From: Prevotella sp.
GTDB taxonomy: Bacteria; Bacteroidota; Bacteroidia; Bacteroidales; Bacteroidaceae
Reading direction: 5' to 3'
NCBI GenBank assembly: GCA_016281815.1
Contig: JAEEJK010000125.1
Span: 1 to 47,874 of the forward strand
Length of the DNA stretch: 47,874 bases
The position numbers and the translations under genes were made by a program. Of this stretch, positions 29,710-38,370 are shown piece after piece. The notes under the pieces are model-generated. The model was not told the DNA's origin and made no database searches. It saw nothing but the letters and a program-made list of their open reading frames with translations. How positions within the stretch are numbered: the first letter of the stretch is position 1; each line of letters begins with the position of its first letter.

Positions 29710-32700
29710 TCATGCGGTCTGCGGTGTGATAACAGCGTGGATGCTATCTATATATTTCGCAAGGGGTATCATATACGGCATGAATACAGACAGCCTTTCA
29801 TCAAAAGGTGCTTCATTCACCACTATATCCTTGGTGATGTCCCCATTCTCGCAGACATAGGCGATAACCGTCAGCAGGAAGTCCTCTTGCTCTGCATTCA
29901 GTTCGTGCCCCGAAATGAAGTCAGAGAAACGTCTGACAGCATTCTTCCTGTCCACACCCACCATTGAACGGATGAAGATGGCGACATTGCTGCCACAGGT
30001 CATTCCCTTGGTGTAGCGGTTGTAATCATCCTTACTGCCCAATTCCTTCCACAGGATCCGCTCAAGTTCGGCAATGTCTTTCTCGGTCAGTTGCTCCATG
30101 TTGTATATCTTTTGGAGCACAGGGAGGTTTCTGTTGTTTGAGAGGAAGTCCAACACGCTCTGTTTATACGACATTCTTGGGGTGATGCCCTCGGTCATTC
30201 CCTCATCCGTAATCTCATCCTCAATATCCACTGTGAACGATTGGTTGCTTTGCCCCAAGAGGAATTTCAGCAAATCCCTGAGGTCGTTTCTGACCTTCTC
30301 AAGCCATTGCAATGAGACATTCTGCCATGCCACCTCAGAGAGCACCTCCTTGATGGTGTCCATCTTCGCCTGCACCTGTGGCAACGTGGCTTTCTCCTGC
30401 AATTTCTCAGCAATGGTCTGCACGGATTGGATGGGTTTCTTGGCATTGGTCTCGCCATCAAGCAACGACAGTTCTATCAGCAAGACCAACAAATCGAATT
30501 TCTTGGCATTCTCATCCAAGGTGTTCTTGGGCAACAATGGTGCAATCTCTGTGCCCAGCGTGTTCACATCCACCTCGGAAATATAGGTCCATGCGTCCTT
30601 GTCCTTGAAATGACTGACCGCTTCCCATTTCTCCCTGACAGAGATATGGCTGTCGGATAAAACAGATACTTGTTCTCTCAGCAATGCCTTGAGTTCATCG
30701 TGAAGCCCTTTGGCATATTCATCTTCCTGATATTTCTGGTGCTGCAATTGGAAGGCTATCCTTGCCCTGATAGAGAAAATCTTTTCCGTCAGAGATGGAG
30801 CGAGCACCGCTTTCTGACCATCGGGGTTCTTGTCGAAATACTCAAAGTTCCGACACCAATCAAAAATGTAGAAAAACTCCTTATCCTTGCCTGGACCAAA
30901 AATGTCCTTTGACAGACGGGTGCCACGTCCGACCATCTGCATGAACTTGATTTTGCTCTTCACGGTCTTGAAGAACACGAGATTCAGCACATCGGGAACA
31001 TCTATGCCTGTGTCGAGCATATCCACCGACACGGCTATCTGGGGGTTGCCATCCCTGATCTCAAACTTGTCGATAAGGTCTTTGGAGTAGGTAACGTAGT
31101 TGTCAATGAGGGCACAGAACTCGCTGCTTGTTTCTGCATATTCTGGATAGAGGGCATAGAAACGCTCCACGATCATTTCTGCATGCCTATGGTTATAGGC
31201 GAATATGATGGTCTTTCCGATACGCTCGCCGCTCTGCACTTGCAGGCCATTCTCCATCAGGTCCTGCAGCACATGGTCGATGGTGTTTTTGTTAAAAATG
31301 TAATTGAAAATCTCGTTGTTCTCGATGTTGCGGTGGTATTCCTCACCTTCATCTATCGCCTTCCTTGCCTTCTCATATTCCCACACGCTTTCCAATTGCT
31401 CTTTCTCTTCCTTGCTCAGACTGTCGTACTTGATGCCTTCTTTCAGAATCAACGAACCACGCTTGAAGCCCTTGTAGTTGACAAGGTAATGGTCTGCCAC
31501 CGCATCCTCCAACTCATAGGCATAGTTTGGAATACCTTGTTCCATTTGGAATGTCTCGTATGTGCTGCGGTCCACCTCATCCCTCGGCGTGGCAGTCAGT
31601 CCCACCAACAGACTGTCGAAGTAGTTGAAGATGGCAGAGTATTTGCCAAAGATACTGCGGTGCGCCTCATCGATGATGATCAAGTCGAACCGACCGACGG
31701 AAAAGGCTTTCTCATCAGTGTCGATATAGTTGATCATCGTCTGATAGGTGGAGAACGTGATACGGGCCGTAGTGTCGGGATCTTTGTCCTCACTCAGTAT
31801 CGAGGTGGTCATATGGGGCAGCAACTTCACGAAATTCTTGTGCGCCTGGCTGACCAATGGGATTCTGTCGGCAAGGAACAGCACGTTCTTCACCCATCCG
31901 TTGCGCGTCAGCACATCCACCAATGAGATGGAAACACGAGTTTTTCCCGTACCTGTCGCCATGACCAACAAACCTCTGCGGTGCTTGCCATTAAAGTGCT
32001 CACAGACCGACTTGATGGCCATCTTTTGATAGTGGCGGTCGGTGATGCAGTCCTTCACACTGAAATCATTGATGTCATGCCGTTGACGTTTCTGTATCAG
32101 CAACTCCAAGTCGCTCTCCGTATGGAAGGCATACAGTCTGCGGGGTGGGTAGCCCAGACCATCGATGATGTTGGTCTCAAAACCATTGGTGTAATAGATG
32201 ACTGGCCTTGTCCCATACCGCTTCTCCAAGCAGTCGGCATACAGTTCGGCTTGGTGCTTGCCAACGAGGGGAGATTTGCTTGTCCGCTTGGCTTCAATCA
32301 CAGCCAGGGGCAGACCGTTGCTCCCAAAGAGCACATAGTCGCAATAGCCTTTACCCTTTCTTGGAATGGCCATTTCTTCCGCAGCAAATCGCTCTTTTGC
32401 ATACTCCTGTGGGCTTTCCGTACTCCCTGTGTATGGCATACCCTCTACTTCCACCTCTATGCAGGCTTTGGAGGGTTGGATGGCTCCCTCAGTGTCGAGC
32501 ACGTCCCACCCTGCCTCCTTCAGCATGAGGTCGATATACAGTTTGCGGGTCTCTGCCTCTGAGATGTCGGTCGGCATCTCAACGACAGGTGCCTTGTCTT
32601 CTACTGCCTTTTTGTCGGCTGTCTGCACGATGGGCGACTGTGGTGTCACTATCACTTTGGCAGGTGTCAGACTTGGTGCCTGTGGTATCTTGGGGAGCAG

Positions 32701-33108
32701 CGTATCATCGAAAGGTACGACCTCTTTGAGGAGGGTGAGTTTGTGCAGGATAGCCGCAACGATATTGTAGATGTTGAGCAGACAGAAGAAAGCCTCTCTC
32801 TTGGTCACAGGAGTACCATGAGCACCGTTGTTGCCCACCTTGCGCACATAGTGGACTGCCATCATCACTCGTTCATCGCCGATAAACCCACGGAAAGCCT
32901 CGCCATCTACCAATTCAAACAATGATGCCCTTTCGGGTATCTCTATGTTTTTCATCACATAGAGTGACCTCACCATATACTCCAATGCCTTCCTTGCGCT
33001 GATGGCACTGAGGTCGGGATTGCTTGCTTGCAATTCCTCAGCAGCCGCACAGAACTGATGCAGTTCGGTCAAGCCCAAATCTTGTAGATAGTCGAAGTTT
33101 CTCATCAT
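29710..33108 (-). CDS. hsdR: Type I restriction enzyme, motor/nuclease subunit HsdR
   Basis: 1132 residues. The order is: an N-terminal DUF4145-like helical domain (about 1-125, SARKALEYMVRSLY), a Pro-rich linker (about 130-180), the PD-(D/E)xK nuclease (Asp257 in GYCDYVL and Glu272-Ala-Lys274 in PLAVIEAKRTS), then a superfamily 2 helicase motor with Walker A MATGTGKT (383-390), DEAH (480-483), TATPRD and the QMVGRGTRL motif. The C-terminal helical domain that docks to HsdM/HsdS follows. It translocates and cuts unmodified DNA. The domain order fits the EcoEI-like group with an added DUF4145. Its ATG lies one base after the stop of the transposase-like gene, so the two are almost certainly co-translated. 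All key residues are intact. Confidence 0.95.
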   Translation of the reverse strand: MMRNFDYLQDLGLTELHQFCAAAEELQASNPDLSAISARKALEYMVRSLYVMKNIEIPERASLFELVDGEAFRGFIGDERVMMAVHYVRKVGNNGAHGTPVTKREAFFCLLNIYNIVAAILHKLTLLKEVVPFDDTLLPKIPQAPSLTPAKVIVTPQSPIVQTADKKAVEDKAPVVEMPTDISEAETRKLYIDLMLKEAGWDVLDTEGAIQPSKACIEVEVEGMPYTGSTESPQEYAKERFAAEEMAIPRKGKGYCDYVLFGSNGLPLAVIEAKRTSKSPLVGKHQAELYADCLEKRYGTRPVIYYTNGFETNIIDGLGYPPRRLYAFHTESDLELLIQKRQRHDINDFSVKDCITDRHYQKMAIKSVCEHFNGKHRRGLLVMATGTGKTRVSISLVDVLTRNGWVKNVLFLADRIPLVSQAHKNFVKLLPHMTTSILSEDKDPDTTARITFSTYQTMINYIDTDEKAFSVGRFDLIIIDEAHRSIFGKYSAIFNYFDSLLVGLTATPRDEVDRSTYETFQMEQGIPNYAYELEDAVADHYLVNYKGFKRGSLILKEGIKYDSLSKEEKEQLESVWEYEKARKAIDEGEEYHRNIENNEIFNYIFNKNTIDHVLQDLMENGLQVQSGERIGKTIIFAYNHRHAEMIVERFYALYPEYAETSSEFCALIDNYVTYSKDLIDKFEIRDGNPQIAVSVDMLDTGIDVPDVLNLVFFKTVKSKIKFMQMVGRGTRLSKDIFGPGKDKEFFYIFDWCRNFEYFDKNPDGQKAVLAPSLTEKIFSIRARIAFQLQHQKYQEDEYAKGLHDELKALLREQVSVLSDSHISVREKWEAVSHFKDKDAWTYISEVDVNTLGTEIAPLLPKNTLDENAKKFDLLVLLIELSLLDGETNAKKPIQSVQTIAEKLQEKATLPQVQAKMDTIKEVLSEVAWQNVSLQWLEKVRNDLRDLLKFLLGQSNQSFTVDIEDEITDEGMTEGITPRMSYKQSVLDFLSNNRNLPVLQKIYNMEQLTEKDIAELERILWKELGSKDDYNRYTKGMTCGSNVAIFIRSMVGVDRKNAVRRFSDFISGHELNAEQEDFLLTVIAYVCENGDITKDIVVNEAPFDERLSVFMPYMIPLAKYIDSIHAVITPQTA

Positions 33109-33109
33109 A

Positions 33110-34396
33110 TTATTGTTGTCGACATATTTCCAATGCCATCAGGTTCATCTGCTGGCATTGTTCTGCGGTGATTTTCTTTCTCTCATTATGGTGCTCCCAC
33201 GGAGAAAGCATCAGCAGCAGACCTTTTGCACAGGCATCAAACTGTTCTCCATGAGGTTTAGACATCGGAGTGAAGCCGTTTTCCATGATGACGATGATGG
33301 GCAATCCTGCATCAAAGGCAGCGCGCATCACCCTCTTCTCTCCGGGAGAAATGGCTGGCGAGACAAGAACGGCACCTTGTCTGGCATCATCGAGATAGCG
33401 GGCGGTCTCTTCGGCGATCTCACTGTCGTTCCTTCGCCTTGACACACGCACGGCGATCCGCTTGGGAGCCGCAAGCAGACTACGGTTGCCTATGCCGCTA
33501 TAACTGTGTGAGCCTATGCGCAGGCCAAAGAAAGGCCTTAGCCAGTCAGGGCGGGCGCGTTTCATCATCAGGCGACGAGGGTTGTCGCGAAGGTAGTTCT
33601 GCCAAACAGGCAGTTCATCATAAGAACGAAGGATCAAGTCGTTATAGCCCTTTGCAAAGAGCGGGGGGATGGAGGGGAAACCTGCTCGCGAGCCCGCTGG
33701 TAAAGGTGATGAAAGGGGCGCTGATGATGGAAGAGGCGCTGATGATGAAAGGGGCGCTGGTGATGAAAGGGGTGAAGGCGATGAAAGGGGCGCTGGCGAT
33801 GAAAGGGGCGCTGGTGCTGACGACGGCAAAGCCGTCATGTACTGAGAAGGCGGTGCACCCTTAGGCGGTGCGCCCTTCTCCGTAAACTGCGGTTCCGCCG
33901 CAGTCCCCACAACCGCAGTCCCCACAACCGCAGCCCCCACAGCCGCTGCCCTCTTGGTCTCAGCCACAGCCCTCTTGGTCTCAGCCGCTGCCGCCAAGGC
34001 CCGCTGCGCTTTGCGGCACCCGGCTTTAAAGCCCGCGATGACTTGCCCCAGGTGCATGGGCAGTTTCTCCCTCACAAAGAGAATGCCATGCATGTGGTCG
34101 GGCATCATTTGAACCGCCTTCACCTCTATTTGCGGGTAATGGCGATGGATGCCCAGCCATTCGCTCTGCACGGCTTTGCCCAGTTCCGACAGTTCGATTC
34201 GCGGTTCGTGAAGGCTGCCTCGCTCAGCAAAGGCATCGCCAACAAGGTGACCGAAGACGGGGCGACGCCCCTCCACTTCTAGCGTGACCATATACATACG
34301 CCGTTCCGTGTAGTCATGATGGGCATCACGGCGCTTCATCGAAGCCTTTTTCGCTCCGGCAAATTTCAGTCTTTCTATTTGCTTCTCTTCTGTCAC
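33110..34396 (-). CDS. RAYT-like Y1/HUH transposase fused to a DprA/SLOG-like domain
   Basis: 428 residues. The N-terminal part (about 20-125) is a Y1 transposase of the REP-associated (RAYT/TnpA-REP) type: ERRMYMVTLEVEGR, VKAVQMMPDHMHGILFV with metal-binding His101-x-His103. After a low-complexity linker (about 131-240) the fold resumes with AKGYNDLILRSYDELPVWQN and YLRDNPRRL, where Tyr268 is the likely nucleophile. Residues about 300-428 look like a Rossmann/SLOG domain related to DprA (AVRVSRRRNDSE, GAVLVSPAISPGEK, LLLMLSPWEHHNE). HUH enzymes nick and join single-stranded DNA; RAYTs act on REP palindromes. The start shown is GTG; ATG at 34339 (residue 20) is an alternative that keeps the fold. 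It is embedded between hsdS (51 bases away) and hsdR (one base away). Confidence 0.82.
   Translation of the reverse strand: MTEEKQIERLKFAGAKKASMKRRDAHHDYTERRMYMVTLEVEGRRPVFGHLVGDAFAERGSLHEPRIELSELGKAVQSEWLGIHRHYPQIEVKAVQMMPDHMHGILFVREKLPMHLGQVIAGFKAGCRKAQRALAAAAETKRAVAETKRAAAVGAAVVGTAVVGTAAEPQFTEKGAPPKGAPPSQYMTALPSSAPAPLSSPAPLSSPSPLSSPAPLSSSAPLPSSAPLSSPLPAGSRAGFPSIPPLFAKGYNDLILRSYDELPVWQNYLRDNPRRLMMKRARPDWLRPFFGLRIGSHSYSGIGNRSLLAAPKRIAVRVSRRRNDSEIAEETARYLDDARQGAVLVSPAISPGEKRVMRAAFDAGLPIIVIMENGFTPMSKPHGEQFDACAKGLLLMLSPWEHHNERKKITAEQCQQMNLMALEICRQQ
33696..33838 (-). repeat. Imperfect 18-base tandem repeat encoding a Pro/Ser/Ala linker
   Basis: Plus-strand units of about 18 bases built around GATGAAAGGGGCGCTGGT, with shortened and mutated copies, encode APLSSP repeats in the transposase-like protein (about residues 187-235). 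Just upstream, 33896-33997 encodes a second, alanine/valine-rich repetitive stretch (VGTAVVGTAA, AETKRA units). Unit lengths are multiples of three, so copy changes would alter linker length without breaking the frame. Confidence 0.85.
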
Positions 34397-34447
34397 GGTC
34401 GTTACGCTTTTTTCTCTTCACCATTGGTAGTGCCTTCCCCACCGCCT

Positions 34448-35569
34448 TTATGAAAACCAATAATCCATCCGGCTGTTGAACAGGGTCTCTGCCTCGGTGA
34501 TGGATTGCTGAATGAGGGACTTTTGACGCTCTATGGCTTCTATCTTTGAAGCAAAGGATTGCTGGAGGGGGAGAGGGGGGTATGGTATATTTATATTGTT
34601 CATTGCAGCCTGTGTCAATTTGGGCTGAGCACATCCTGTAACAATAGATGAGATGTCTCTTAAATTAATAGAATACTCCATAAAAATCTGTTTAAACAGA
34701 GCATCGAATTGAAGGACATGGGCATGATTATTAACCCATGTCTTTCCCTTAATTCTAAATGCAATTGGAGTACTCCGAATTATAAGATTCGCACCATCTT
34801 CGGATATCAATAGATACTCACCATCAAATATATAATCTTTCACAAAATCAACAACTCCCGATGCCCCATAATATGGGATTGTGCCTTTAATTCGGTCTTT
34901 TGCTGTTATTGGTTTCCTTTGTGAATCACAATTCTTACAACAATCTCCTAATTTCTTCACCTCCCATCCTTTTTCATTCGTCACAGGGTCGCCGAACATA
35001 TCATAGAAGATGGATTGGGCGAGTTGGTCATATTCTTTCAATTGTGCCTTTTTCTTCTCGATGATACTCGACAGAAGGTCAAGTTCAGAAACGATACGCT
35101 GCTGCTCTGAGAGGGGTGGGACGGGGATGGGAATTTTCGCAATGTCTGTTGTCTTTATATGCGTGACTTTAAAACCACGAGCATATTTCTGTTTTTCATC
35201 GTAAAAACTATTTGAGTGTAAATAGTATACAACAAATTTGGAATTAAGATTATGCTTATAAACAGCGGCATCTGAGCCTACAGCAATATCATAATCTCCA
35301 ATCCATGCCGTACTTTTGCAAGATCCTTCTACATCTTCACTTGTAAGGGCAATTATTACATCACCATGAGATGCTATTATTGATTTATTATAAACCTCAA
35401 TAGGTATTTCAGATAAGTGTTTATCAACAGAAACGCCAAACTTAGTATGTATCTGCCCATAGTGAATACAAGGCATTCCATTCTCAGTGAAATCGGCCTT
35501 TTGTATACTCTTACCTCGTAGGAAAGAGCCTACTTCACCAAAAGTTTTATACACCCATCCCTCTCTCAT
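34448..35569 (-). CDS. hsdS: Type I restriction-modification specificity subunit HsdS
   Basis: 373 residues with the expected two target-recognition domains separated by conserved helical spacers. TRD1 covers about 1-150; the central spacer includes PIPVPPLSEQQRIVSELDLL and KKKAQLKEYDQLAQSIFYD; TRD2 covers about 200-335; the distal spacer includes IPYPPLPLQQSFASKIEAIE. It sets the DNA sequence methylated and cut by the complex. The ATG overlaps the hsdM stop (ATGA). The TRD coding sequence is visibly more AT-rich than the flanking hsdM and hsdR genes, which fits exchange of recognition domains by transfer. The recognition sequence cannot be predicted here. No second hsdS or invertase is present nearby. 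Confidence 0.93.
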   Translation of the reverse strand: MREGWVYKTFGEVGSFLRGKSIQKADFTENGMPCIHYGQIHTKFGVSVDKHLSEIPIEVYNKSIIASHGDVIIALTSEDVEGSCKSTAWIGDYDIAVGSDAAVYKHNLNSKFVVYYLHSNSFYDEKQKYARGFKVTHIKTTDIAKIPIPVPPLSEQQRIVSELDLLSSIIEKKKAQLKEYDQLAQSIFYDMFGDPVTNEKGWEVKKLGDCCKNCDSQRKPITAKDRIKGTIPYYGASGVVDFVKDYIFDGEYLLISEDGANLIIRSTPIAFRIKGKTWVNNHAHVLQFDALFKQIFMEYSINLRDISSIVTGCAQPKLTQAAMNNINIPYPPLPLQQSFASKIEAIERQKSLIQQSITEAETLFNSRMDYWFS

Positions 35570-37059
35570 AGATACTTCTCCTTAAATTCATCCATTGCCT
35601 TGTTGATTTCCTCTTGGAGAGAAGTGATTCTGTCGAAAATGACATCGGGGGCATCGTATTCCACTTTGACACGCTCCACCTCCTTGTATTTATTGATGGA
35701 GAGGTCGTAGTCGTTGTTGCGGATTTCATCCACAGGGACGAGGAAGGACTGTTCTTTGCGGGTGCGGTTGCTCTCAGCATCGAGATTCTTGAAGCGAGCA
35801 ATGACATCGGGGATGTCGTTTTCTTGGCACTCTGTCCGCTTTTGGTCGAGGGTATAGCCATCGGCTTTCATGTCATAGAACCACACCTTGTCTGTGCCAC
35901 CTGCATTGGTCTTGGTGAAGACAAGGACTGCGGTGGAAACACCTGAATAAGGTTGGAACACACCCGATGGCATGGAGATGACTGCTTGCAGTCGTTGGTT
36001 GTCGATGAGTTCTTTACGTAAGGCTTTATGAGCCGTGCTGTTGCCAAACAGCACACCATCGGGGACGATGCTCGCACAGCGACCACCCATCTGCAACATA
36101 CGGATGAACAGACTGACGAACAGCAGTTCAGTTTTCTTCGTCTTGGTGATGGCAAGCAATGACTTGCTCACTGCCTCATAGTCGAGACTCCCTGTAAAAG
36201 GTGGGTTGGCCAAACAGAGCGTATAGCGGTCGGTATCGGTGTTGTCGGTCGATAGACTGTCACGGTATTGGATATCGGGGTTGTCTGCACCATGCAACAT
36301 GAGGTTCATCGCACCGATACGCAGCATGGTGAAATCGGTGTCGAAACCGTGGAACATACTGTTTTTATAGTGGTCGGCATTCTCACGCTTCAGCAGTTCC
36401 TTCGGATAATGCTCTTTGATGTATTTGGCACTTTCCACGATAAAACCTGCACTACCCATCGCAGGGTCGCAGATGGTGTCTTTCAAGGTGGGTTGCATGA
36501 TTTCCACCATCATACGGATGATGTGCCGTGGGGTGCGGAACTGACCATTGTTGCCCGATGCAGCCATCTTGCCAAGGATATACTCATAGGTGTCGCCCAT
36601 CGTGTCTCGGTTGTTCATATCGAGGTGGTCGATACCCTCCACGATCTTGGTCAGCGTACGTGGACTTTGAATCAAGAACGTGGCATTCTCCATAAAGCGG
36701 CTGTATGCCGACTCCTTACCCTCGTTGAGTGTCTTGATGAAGATAAAGGCATCCTTGCTGACAGTGCGGAACATGGTCTCGGGTTCCTTGTTCTTAAAGA
36801 CGCTCCACCGCAAATCGTTATAGGCCACATCCCTGTCGGTGTCGGGGTTATGCCACATACCCTGCTTGAAGGTGGGGTCTTTCACTGCCACCCCAAAGGC
36901 GTTGGCATTGGCCTCTTTCGTGCGCTGCGCATCGTCAAGCATCTTCATGAAGAACAGATAGGTCATCTGTTCCAAGATGGTCAAGGAATTGGTGATGCCA
37001 CCGGTCCAAAAAGTGTCCCAAATACCGTCGATTCGGTTTTTGATCTCGCCTGTTATCAT
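35566..37059 (-). CDS. hsdM: Type I restriction-modification DNA methyltransferase subunit HsdM
   Basis: A 497-residue N6-adenine methyltransferase. It has an N-terminal helical HsdM domain (about 1-140, ILEQMTYLFFMKMLDD), GQFRTPRHII (172-181), the SAM-binding motif I DPAMGSAGF (198-206), and catalytic motif IV NPPF (285-288). The C-terminal tail contacts HsdS. Length is normal. The ATG overlaps the gmk stop (ATGA), so restriction genes are translationally coupled to an essential housekeeping gene. The hsdS start overlaps its own stop in the same way. No separate hsd promoter is visible. Confidence 0.96.
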   Translation of the reverse strand: MITGEIKNRIDGIWDTFWTGGITNSLTILEQMTYLFFMKMLDDAQRTKEANANAFGVAVKDPTFKQGMWHNPDTDRDVAYNDLRWSVFKNKEPETMFRTVSKDAFIFIKTLNEGKESAYSRFMENATFLIQSPRTLTKIVEGIDHLDMNNRDTMGDTYEYILGKMAASGNNGQFRTPRHIIRMMVEIMQPTLKDTICDPAMGSAGFIVESAKYIKEHYPKELLKRENADHYKNSMFHGFDTDFTMLRIGAMNLMLHGADNPDIQYRDSLSTDNTDTDRYTLCLANPPFTGSLDYEAVSKSLLAITKTKKTELLFVSLFIRMLQMGGRCASIVPDGVLFGNSTAHKALRKELIDNQRLQAVISMPSGVFQPYSGVSTAVLVFTKTNAGGTDKVWFYDMKADGYTLDQKRTECQENDIPDVIARFKNLDAESNRTRKEQSFLVPVDEIRNNDYDLSINKYKEVERVKVEYDAPDVIFDRITSLQEEINKAMDEFKEKYL

Positions 37060-37811
37060 GTTTCAATAGGTTCTTCCTTTTCACCGTTGAAGAAATCCCT
37101 CACGATCCTGTAGGTCTCCTCCTCAGCGACAGCCAAGTCGTCGTTGACAACCACATGGTCGAAGCGGTCGGCAAAAGTGAGTTCGTATTCTGCCTTTGCC
37201 AGACGGTCTTCTATCACCTCCATGGAATCGGTTCCTCTGTTGACGAGGCGCCGGCGCAGTTCCTCCACCGAAGGGGGCTGGATAAAGATGCTCAGTGCCC
37301 TGTCGCCATAATACTCCTTGATGTTGCAGCCGCCCTTTACATCCACGTCGAACACGACATTCTGTCCCGCTGCGATCTGGCGCTCCACCTGTGCCTTGAG
37401 GGTTCCGTAAAAACGGTCCTCATACACTTCCTCATATTCCAGGAACTCATTGTTGGCGATGCGTTGGCGGAACTCCTCAGGTGTGAGGAAGAAATACTCC
37501 ACCCCATTCTGCTCTGTCCCGCGCGGCGCACGGCTCGTGCAACTGATGGAGAAATACAGGTTGAGTTCGGGATGCTCCTTCATCAGCCAATTGATGATGG
37601 TGCTTTTCCCGCTCCCACTGGGAGCGGAGAAAATCAAAAGAGAAACCTCTCCCCGACCCTCTCCAAAGGAGAGGGGGCTGTTCTCCTCTGAGGACCTCTC
37701 CCCGGCCCTCTCCAAAGACCTCTCCCCGGCCCTCTCCAAAGGAGAGGGGGAGGTGCACTCTGAAGGATTATCTTGAAGGGATTGTTGTTTTTTTGTTTGA
37801 TTATTCTTCAT
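37056..37811 (-). CDS. gmk: Guanylate kinase with repeat-derived N-terminal extension
   Basis: Converts GMP to GDP; essential in nucleotide metabolism. The kinase core starts only at about residue 57 (SLLIFSAPSGSGKST, P-loop 63-71), followed by the GMP-binding region SCTSRAPRGTEQNGVEYFFL and lid residues near the C-terminus. Usual length is about 185-205 residues, but this protein has 251. The extra N-terminus is a Gln/Asn/Lys-rich stretch, then residues about 19-56 (TSPSPLERAGERSLERAGER, SPLSFGEGRGEV) that are three translated copies of the family A repeat on the complementary strand. No other ATG exists between 37811 and the P-loop, so the extension is probably made. Next gene hsdM overlaps by ATGA; upstream is a DUF559 gene. 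Confidence 0.93.
   Translation of the reverse strand: MKNNQTKKQQSLQDNPSECTSPSPLERAGERSLERAGERSSEENSPLSFGEGRGEVSLLIFSAPSGSGKSTIINWLMKEHPELNLYFSISCTSRAPRGTEQNGVEYFFLTPEEFRQRIANNEFLEYEEVYEDRFYGTLKAQVERQIAAGQNVVFDVDVKGGCNIKEYYGDRALSIFIQPPSVEELRRRLVNRGTDSMEVIEDRLAKAEYELTFADRFDHVVVNDDLAVAEEETYRIVRDFFNGEKEEPIET
37645..37750 (+). repeat. Three family A repeats inside the gmk coding sequence
   Basis: Copies at about 37645-37677, 37694-37718 (truncated after CCAAAG) and 37719-37750. The complete ones carry the same CCTCTCCCC head and CCCTCTCC-AAA-GGAGAGGG hairpin as those at 915-1025. They read in the opposite direction to gmk and keep the gmk frame open through about 105 bases. Confidence 0.88.
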
Positions 37812-37854
37812 TTCTGTTGTATTTGAGATAAAGGTTTTTGTATATAATCATTCA

Positions 37855-38271
37855 TTATATTAATGATTGCATAAAAAGATGACGTGCTTTTATGAACTGC
37901 TTGATGGTTTCGACAACTTTTACTATATCATAGAGGACTTCTTCGTTTGAAAACCTAATGACTTGATATCCCTCACTCTCCAAGTAAGATGTCCTTTCTT
38001 CATCATCAAATTTTTGTCTATCATCATTATGATATCCTCCATCGACTTCAATAATCAGTTTTAGTGGAATGCAGACAAAATCAGGAATATAATCATAAAC
38101 AGGATGTTGTCTTCTGAACTTGCATCCCAACTGACCTTTTCTCAGATAATTCCAAAGCATGGACTCTGCTTCTGTCGGATGACTCCGATTATACCGTGCC
38201 TTCTCCAGCAACAAATGGTAGGTGGATCCGTCAGATGTCATATATCCATACTTATTTTCGCCTCCTTCCAT
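37855..38271 (-). CDS. DUF559 (Vsr/PD-D/ExK-like) endonuclease-domain protein
   Basis: A 138-residue cytoplasmic protein covering a full DUF559 domain: EKARYNRSHPTEAESMLWNYLR, LGCKFRRQHPVYDYIPDFVC, LIIEVDGGYHNDDRQKFDDE and GYQVIRFSNEEVL. The Asp in YIPDF and the Glu in IIEVDGG are the likely metal ligands of a Vsr-like nuclease fold. Such genes are common in Bacteroidota near mobile or repair-related DNA; the biological role is not established. It sits between yicC and gmk, which are normally adjacent, so it is another insertion into this housekeeping group. Its own sequence is more AT-rich than yicC. Confidence 0.85.
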   Translation of the reverse strand: MEGGENKYGYMTSDGSTYHLLLEKARYNRSHPTEAESMLWNYLRKGQLGCKFRRQHPVYDYIPDFVCIPLKLIIEVDGGYHNDDRQKFDDEERTSYLESEGYQVIRFSNEEVLYDIVKVVETIKQFIKARHLFMQSLI

Positions 38272-38335
38272 CTATTCAACCATTATTCAGTTAAAGGATA
38301 ACGTATCATTTCTCATATTCCCCGCCAATTTGGTT

Positions 38336-38370
38336 CTCCCTCTCCTTTGGAGAGGGCTGGGGAGAGGTTT
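38336..38370 (-). repeat. Family A repeat directly after the yicC stop
   Basis: On the minus strand the yicC TAA (38373-38371) is followed at once by AAACCTCTCC and then CCCTCTCC-AAA-GGAGAGGG. The orientation is the same, relative to the gene, as at the HAD gene and tsaB. In RNA it could form a hairpin at the 3' end. Confidence 0.85.

Noticed and set aside
37812..37854. Small inverted repeat AATCATT/AATGATT near 37847-37869 as a terminator or operator
   Set aside because: The stem is only seven bases of A/T with no T-run, and it partly overlaps the end of the DUF559 gene; too weak to call.
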